Shown here piece after piece: positions 26,393 through 32,605 of a DNA stretch of 32,605 bases. Source of the stretch: Acidobacteriota bacterium (lineage in GTDB: Bacteria > Acidobacteriota > Vicinamibacteria > Vicinamibacterales > CAVVIG01). Position 1 is the first letter of the stretch, and the number at the start of each line of letters is the position of its first letter. A program made the translations under genes and the position numbers. The stretch is from contig JAHFUL010000019.1 in NCBI GenBank assembly GCA_023265155.1, forward strand, positions 1 through 32,605, in the 5' to 3' direction. The notes beneath the pieces were generated by a model. That model searched no databases and was not told where the DNA came from. It was given only the letters and a program-made list of their open reading frames with translations.

Positions 26393-27376
26393 ATGGATTC
26401 TGATCTCTCGCTCGAATTCTTGAGGGTCGTCGAGGAAGCCGCAATCGCCTGCGCGCACACGATGGGCAAGGGCGATCGGCACCATTCCGATCACGTGGCA
26501 GTCGAGGCGATGCGGCGCGTCATGGACACCGTGCCGATCGACGGCACCATCGTCATTGGTGAAGGTGAGCGCGACGAGGCGCCGATGCTGTACATCGGCG
26601 AAAAAGTCGGCATGGCCCAGTCGAAAGGGAACGGGGGCTTCGAGCAGGTGGATATCGCCGTCGATCCGCTCGAAGGGACGAATCTCTGCGCAACGGGCGC
26701 GGCCAACGCCATCGCCGTACTCGCCGCATCGAACCGCGGTGGCCTGCTGCACGCACCGGACCTCTACATGGAGAAGCTGGTGGTAGGTCCGAGCTCGAAG
26801 GATCATGTGAATCTCGACGCGCCCGTTCAAGAGAATCTCACCGCGATCGCGAAGTGCCTGGACCGGCAGGTGGAAGATCTGGTCGTCATCGTGCTGGAGC
26901 GCGAGCGGCACCAGAAGCTCATCGCAGACATCCGCGCGACCGGAGCCCGCATCCGGCTCATCGGGGACGGAGATCTGTCGGCTGGCATCGCGGCGGCTGT
27001 CGTGGGATCGGGGGTCCACGCGGTGATGGGCACAGGAGGCGCGCCGGAAGGCGTGATCACGGCCGCTGCCATGCGCTGCCTGAACGGCGAGATCTTCGCA
27101 CGGCTCGTCGTGACGAAGCCTGAGCACGAGGAACGTTGCCGCACGATGGGGATCACGGATTTCAAGAAGGTCTACCGATCCCGGGACCTGGCGTGTGGGG
27201 ACAGCATCATTTTTGCTGCGACGGGAGTGACGGACGGGACCCTGATGCGGGGCGTCCGGTTCTTCGGCGACGGCATCCGCACCAGCTCGGTGATTATGCA
27301 GAACAATCCGCACCGGATCCGGTTCATCGACAGCATTCACGTCGCGCCTTCGGGCGACGTCAAGATTCACTTCTGA
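26393..27376 (+). CDS. glpX: Class II fructose-1,6-bisphosphatase
   Basis: [96 protein letters not shown]. Confidence 0.97.
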   Translation: MDSDLSLEFLRVVEEAAIACAHTMGKGDRHHSDHVAVEAMRRVMDTVPIDGTIVIGEGERDEAPMLYIGEKVGMAQSKGNGGFEQVDIAVDPLEGTNLCATGAANAIAVLAASNRGGLLHAPDLYMEKLVVGPSSKDHVNLDAPVQENLTAIAKCLDRQVEDLVVIVLERERHQKLIADIRATGARIRLIGDGDLSAGIAAAVVGSGVHAVMGTGGAPEGVITAAAMRCLNGEIFARLVVTKPEHEERCRTMGITDFKKVYRSRDLACGDSIIFAATGVTDGTLMRGVRFFGDGIRTSSVIMQNNPHRIRFIDSIHVAPSGDVKIHF

Positions 27377-27381
27377 TTCGC

Positions 27382-28020
27382 GTGATCAGGCTGCGGATCG
27401 ACGCGAACCTGCCCGACCCCGCCGTGATCGATACCGCCGCAGCCGCGATTCGCCTGGGCGGGCTGGTCGCTCTGCCCACCGACACGCTCTACGGCCTGGC
27501 GGCCGATCCGTTCAACCGCGAAGCCGTGCAGCGGGTCTTCGCGGTCAAGAGGCGCAGCGCCGGGCAGCCCTTGCCGCTGGTCGCCGCGGACCTTGCGCAA
27601 CTGGTCCGACATATCGGCGAGCTCTCGCCATCGGTTCGGCGGCTGGCCCTCCGTTTCTGGCCCGGTCCGCTCACGCTCCTCGTGGCTGCTCCGCCGGCGA
27701 TTGTCGCCGAAGCGACCGGCGGGACCGGGCGCATCGGCGTTCGCGTGCCCAATCACCGAGTGGCGCTCGACCTCTGCCGCGCCTGCGATCGCCCACTCAC
27801 GGCCACCAGCGCGAATGTCAGCGGACAGCCTGCGTCGGACGACCCGGATGTCGTCGCCGCCTCATTTTCTGACCGCTCCCAGATCGATCTACTCCTGGAC
27901 GCGGGCAGGACGACGGGCGGACCGCCGTCAACGATCGTGGATCTCACAGGAGATGCGGCGCGGCTTGTACGGGCCGGTGCCATTGGATGGGAAGAAATTC
28001 TGGCATGCCTGCAGGCGTAA
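27382..28020 (+). CDS. tsaC: L-threonylcarbamoyladenylate synthase (Sua5/YrdC/TsaC family)
   Basis: IRLGGLVALPTDTLYGLAADPFNREAVQRVFAVKRRSAGQPLPLV, FWPGPLTLLV, GVRVPNH, PLTATSANVSGQPA, STIVDLTGDAARLVRAGAI. Confidence 0.93.
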   Translation: MIRLRIDANLPDPAVIDTAAAAIRLGGLVALPTDTLYGLAADPFNREAVQRVFAVKRRSAGQPLPLVAADLAQLVRHIGELSPSVRRLALRFWPGPLTLLVAAPPAIVAEATGGTGRIGVRVPNHRVALDLCRACDRPLTATSANVSGQPASDDPDVVAASFSDRSQIDLLLDAGRTTGGPPSTIVDLTGDAARLVRAGAIGWEEILACLQA

Positions 28021-29318
28021 GCCGGACCTTCGGGTCGGGCGTTCGCACGTCCACCCGCGGCTCGCGCGCTCGCGAGCGAGCGGCGCTGGTTGGTCTCGTC
28101 GCGGGACGCGCGCGCCGGCTCGACGCTGAGCGCTCGATGGACGAGCTGGCTGGGCTCGCCGACGCCGCCGGCGCCGACGTGGTGCTGCGCGTGCTGCAGG
28201 AGCGGGCGAAGCCCGACCCGGCGACCTTTCTCGGTTCCGGCAAAGTGGAAACGCTGGCGGTGTCGTGCAGCGAGACGGGCGCCGGCCTCGTCATCTTCGA
28301 CAGCGAGCTGACGCCGGCACAGCTCCGTCAGATCGAAGAGAAAGTCGGGCAGAAGATCCTCGATCGCACCCAGCTCATTCTCGACATCTTCGCGCGCCGG
28401 GCTCAAACGCGCGAAGGCAAGCTGCAGGTGGAACTGGCACAGCTCAAGTACCTGTTGCCGCGCCTCGCGGGATCCGGTGACGCGCTGTCGAGGCTCGGCG
28501 GCGGGATCGGGACCAGGGGCCCTGGTGAAACGAAGCTCGAGACCGACCGCCGTCGGATCCGCGCGCGCATTCATTCCATCAGCGGAGACATCGAACGCGT
28601 GCGTCAGCGCCGGGCGCAACTGCGGGAGCGCCGCCACAAGGCGTCGGTCCCCACCGTCGCGCTCGTCGGCTACACCAACGCCGGCAAGACAACGCTGTTC
28701 AATCTACTGGCGGGTGCACGCGCGGAAGTTTCGGATGCGCTGTTTGTCACGCTCGACCCGCTCGTGCGGCAGGTGCGGCTTCCGGACAATCGCGAGCTCC
28801 TCGTCTCCGATACGGTCGGTTTCATCGATCGGTTGCCGCACGCGCTGGTGGCCGCCTTTCGGGCCACGCTCGAGGAGGTCGTGGGGGCCGATCTCGTCCT
28901 GCACGTCATCGACGCGGCAGCGCCCGATCGCGAGCGGCGGATCAGCGCGGTTCAGCAGGTGCTCGAGGAGCTCGGAGCGACCGGTGTGCCGATTGTCGAG
29001 GTCTACAACAAGTGCGATCAGCTCACGGCCGACGAGCGTCGCCGGCTGCAGGATTCGGATCCCGCCGCCCTGTGCATCTCCGCACTCCGGCACGAAGGAG
29101 CGGATGAGCTGGTGGAAACCATCGCCTCCCGTCTGGCTCTGGATGTCCGGCGTGTGACGCTCGCCTTCGATCCGGAGAGCCCGGTCGATCGCCAGCGGAT
29201 CGCTCAACTCTATCGGTTGGCCCGGGTCCTCGTTCACGAGTCCCGCGATGGCCGCGTCTCCATCGTCGCCGATGTCCCGCGACGCCTCCTCGCACGCCTT
29301 CGGCCCGACGCGAGGTAA
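27987..29318 (+). CDS. hflX: GTPase HflX
   Basis: TFLGSGKVETL, IFDSELTPAQLRQIEEKVGQKILDRTQLILDIFARRAQTREGKLQVELAQLKYLLPRL, GGGIGTRGPGETKLETDRRRI, VALVGYTNAGKTTLFNLL, DTVGFIDRLPHALVAAFRATLEEV. The start could instead be ATG 28005. Confidence 0.97.
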   Translation: MGRNSGMPAGVSRTFGSGVRTSTRGSRARERAALVGLVAGRARRLDAERSMDELAGLADAAGADVVLRVLQERAKPDPATFLGSGKVETLAVSCSETGAGLVIFDSELTPAQLRQIEEKVGQKILDRTQLILDIFARRAQTREGKLQVELAQLKYLLPRLAGSGDALSRLGGGIGTRGPGETKLETDRRRIRARIHSISGDIERVRQRRAQLRERRHKASVPTVALVGYTNAGKTTLFNLLAGARAEVSDALFVTLDPLVRQVRLPDNRELLVSDTVGFIDRLPHALVAAFRATLEEVVGADLVLHVIDAAAPDRERRISAVQQVLEELGATGVPIVEVYNKCDQLTADERRRLQDSDPAALCISALRHEGADELVETIASRLALDVRRVTLAFDPESPVDRQRIAQLYRLARVLVHESRDGRVSIVADVPRRLLARLRPDAR

Positions 29319-29330
29319 ACTTTGATTATC

Positions 29331-30703
29331 ATGCGCACGCCCGCAGTCCTCGTCCTGATTGGACTGATCGCCGTGGGCGCGTGCGCGCCGAAAATTATTC
29401 CGGCGCCTGTCGTCACCGCGCCAAGATTCCCGCAGTTCACGCAGCCCCCGGTGCCGGAGTCACTGGCGGGGACGAGCGCGGTGAGCGCCTACGATCTCGG
29501 CTGGCGGCTGTTCCAGGCGGGCGACCTCAAGACCGCCGAGCGGGCATACGCGACGGCGCTGAAAGCATCGCCGTCTTTCTATCCGGCGGAAACCGCGAGC
29601 GGCTACCTCGAGCTCTCACGCAGCGATCCGAAGGCCGCGCTGCCGTACTTCGACAGCGCGCTGGAACACCGGCGCGACTATGTGTCTGCGCTGGTGGGAC
29701 GCGGCCAGACGCTCGCGGCCCTGGAGCGCGAGTCGGAAGCCGCTGAAGCCTTCGCCGCGGCGCTGGCGGCCGATCCCTCACTTGTCGATCTCTCCCGCCG
29801 CATCGAGGTCCTCAAGTTCCGCGGGGTAGAGAAGGATCTGGCTGCGGCCCGGCAGGCGGCGCGGTCAGGCAGGCCCGACGAAGCCATCCGCGCGTATCAG
29901 GCCGCCATCGCGAGCTCGCCTGACAGCGCGTTTCTCTATCGTGAGCTGGCCGCCGCCGAGGCGGAGAAGGGCGAGACCGATCTCGCGCTCGCGCACGTCC
30001 AGCGGGCGACGTCGCTCGATCCCGCCGATGCCGCATCGTTTGCGCAGATGGGGGAGTTGCTCGAAGCACGCGGAGACGTCGACGGCGCTCTCGCCGCGTA
30101 CACATCGGCGCTGACCCTCGAGCCGAGCGAGGTGGTGGGGGCGCGGCGCGACGCGGTCCGCGCGCGCGCCGCCCTGGCGCGTCTCCCCGAGGAGTACCGC
30201 GCGATTGCGGAGGCGCCGCAGGTCACACGCGCGGATTTGGCCGCGCTGATTGGGGTTCGTCTCGGAGCGCTCCTGCAGTCCGTGCGGACCGGCGATCCCG
30301 TCGTGGTCACCGACACCCGGGCAAACTGGGCCGAGCCGTGGATCATGACCGTCGTTCGCGCCGGCGTGATGGAGCCGTACGAGAACCACACCTTTCAACC
30401 GAGGGTGGTCGTTCGCCGGGTGGACCTGGCCCAGGCCGCAAGCCGGCTGCTTCAACGTCTTGCCGCGATGTCACCCACGCTGGCCAGGCCGTGGGAGAAC
30501 GCGCGCGGGCGCTTCAGCGATATGACGCAGGGCCATCTGGCATATCCGGCCGCGTCGGTTGCCGTGGCAGCGGGCGTGATGGCCGTTGGTTCGGACACCG
30601 CGTTCCAGCCTTCGCGCCCCGTGACGGGTGCCGAGGCGGTCCAGGCCGTCCGGCGATTGGAGACACTGGCCGGACTTCCCGGCGCCCGAGACAGCAATCG
30701 GCC

Positions 30704-30707
<4 letters not shown>
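29331..30707 (+). CDS. TPR-repeat lipoprotein with C-terminal SLH-like region
   Basis: Lipobox-like LIAVGAC at the N-terminus; TPR-like repeats (YDLGWRLFQAGDLKTAERAYATALKASP...); C-terminal WIMTVVRAGVMEPYENHTFQPRVVVRRVDLAQAASRLL resembles an SLH segment. Confidence 0.75.
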
Positions 30708-31257
<550 letters not shown>

Positions 31258-31261
<4 letters not shown>

Positions 31262-32346
31262 ATCGTAGCCTTCGTGCCGGCTTCGCGATGTCGCTGGCTC
31301 TCGCGAGCGGGGCCCCTGCGCAGAGCGCCTCGAAGCAAGCCGTTGTCGACACGGCTGTGGGGACCTTCATCATCGATCTCACGCCGGCGGCCGCACCCAA
31401 TCAGGTCGCGCATTTCGTGAAAACCGCCGAGGACGGTGGGTACGACGGAACGATCTTTCACCGGATGGTGAAGTACGGCATGGTGCAGGGCGGCGATCCG
31501 TTGACGAAGGACCCCGCAAAACGAAGCACGTACGGCACCGGAGGCCTGAACGCCGTCAAAGCGGAATCGCGCGCGCCGAAGATGACCGCAGGCTCGGTGG
31601 CTGCAGTGATGATTCCCGGCAGGCCGGACAGCGCCGGGGCGCAATTCTTCGTGGTCATCGTCGATCAACCGGCGCTCGACGGACAGTACACGGTCTTTGG
31701 CCACGTGTCGGATGGTCTGGAGGTCGTGCAGAAGATTTCGGAGACGCCGACCGATGCCGCGGGTCTGGCGACGGAGCGTGTCGAAATCCGCCGGGTGACC
31801 ATCCGGGACACGCCACCGCCCGTGCCCGAGCCGTTCTCCACCGAATCCATCCAGGAGCTCGCGCTGTATCGCGCGATCCTGGACACCAGCGCCGGACCAG
31901 TGGCGATTGAATTGTTTCCGGACAAGGCGCCCGGACATGTTCGCCAGTTCCTGCGCCTGGCCCAGAGTGGGGTCTACGACGGCATGGCCTTCCACAGAGT
32001 GGTGCCAGGGTTCGTCATCCAGACGGGCGCCCTGTCTTCGCGCTCTCTGCCGCTGACCGACAAACAGCAGAAGCTCGTTCAGAATCTGCAGCCGGAATTC
32101 AACGACACGAAGCACGTGAAGGGGATTGTCTCGATGGCCCGCGGAGATGATCCGGCGAGCGCGACCACCTCGTTCTTCATTTGCACGGGCGTGGCCAGCG
32201 CGCTCGACGGTCAGTATACGGCGTTCGGGCGAGTGGTCGAGGGCTTGTCGGTCGTTGACGCCATTGAAGGCGCGCCCCGGACGAATGAGACGCCGAACGT
32301 CCGCATCGACCTCAGGACCGTGCGCGTCGAGCGGACAAAGCCGTAG
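31258..32346 (+). CDS. Secreted peptidyl-prolyl cis-trans isomerase with two cyclophilin domains
   Basis: Domain 1 DGTIFHRMVKYGMVQGGDP...SAGAQFFVVIVDQPALDGQYTVFGHV; domain 2 DGMAFHRVVPGFVIQTGA...SATTSFFICTGVASALDGQYTAFGRV; ATGA overlap with pgsA. Confidence 0.93.
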
Positions 32347-32358
32347 CGCGGTACGCAG

Positions 32359-32379
32359 CGCGGCCCTTTTAGGGCCGCG
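32359..32379. other. Perfect 9-bp stem, 3-nt loop hairpin (possible transcription terminator or repeat element)
   Basis: CGCGGCCCT-TTT-AGGGCCGCG, 12 bp after the cyclophilin stop; no T-tract follows. Confidence 0.6.
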
Positions 32380-32389
32380 TATTCGCGGG

Positions 32390-32526
32390 GCCGAGAGCCC
32401 CGCGCTACGAGGGGCGGCGTTTCACGTCGCCGAGAGCCCCGCGCCACGAGGGGCGGCGTTTCACGTCGCCGAGAGCCCCGCGCCACGAGGGGCGGCGTTT
32501 CACGTCGCCGAGAGCCCCGCGCTACG
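32390..32526. repeat. 39-bp tandem repeat, about 3.5 copies
   Basis: Unit gccgagagccccgcgc(t/c)acgaggggcggcgtttcacgtc at 32390-32428, 32429-32467, 32468-32506, and a partial copy to about 32526. Confidence 0.95.
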
Positions 32527-32605
32527 TCGTCGGAATCACTCTCGTCACCCGGATAGGGACGCCTACCAAATACTCCACCTGAATCCGATCACCCGGCTCG
32601 AGGTT
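32522..32605 (-). CDS. C-terminal end of an unidentified protein (5' part outside window)
   Basis: Minus-strand open frame NLEPGDRIQVEYLVGVPIRVTRVIPTT followed by TAG at 32522-32524. Confidence 0.55.
   Translation of the reverse strand, partial: NLEPGDRIQVEYLVGVPIRVTRVIPTT

Noticed and set aside
26387-27370. 327-aa minus ORF fully antisense to glpX
   Set aside because: Same length as glpX but no motifs; it mirrors the codon bias of the coding strand.
32211-32486. 91-aa minus ORF made of ARGSRRRETPPLV repeats
   Set aside because: Translation of the 39-bp tandem repeat running into the cyclophilin gene; no evidence of expression as its own protein.
32390-32526. Possible CRISPR array
   Set aside because: Units are directly adjacent with no unique spacers; it is a plain tandem repeat.

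Overview
GC-rich chromosomal window that looks acidobacterial (VWFA-related Acidobacteria-type protein, short intergenic repeat families); the taxonomic placement is inference. It is mostly housekeeping and metabolic: a Ser/Thr kinase (truncated at the left edge), a tRNA-Lys, arginase, a heme cluster (single-domain receiver, hemE, hemH, hemY), a VWFA-related protein, an M20 peptidase, a D-Ala-D-Ala carboxypeptidase, FdhE-like, glycogen synthase, trxA-trxB, mnmA plus cysteine desulfurase, bactofilin, a methyltransferase, a SAM hydroxide adenosyltransferase, acyl-CoA dehydrogenase, glpX, a Sua5/YrdC/TsaC protein, hflX, a TPR lipoprotein, a CDP-alcohol phosphatidyltransferase and a double cyclophilin. 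No CRISPR array, prophage or intact transposase was seen. The strongest candidate for an undescribed system is a translationally coupled three-gene cassette at 3171-4166 (DUF3467-like, HicB-like, HicA-like) beside the tRNA-Lys gene. Other leads are an in-frame 27-bp minisatellite inside hemY, a dyad filling the spacer of a sigma70-like promoter upstream of bactofilin, a two-gene cassette with a PD-(D/E)XK-like protein, and several unrelated families of short inverted or tandem repeats in intergenic gaps. All family calls come from reading motifs by eye; no database search was run.
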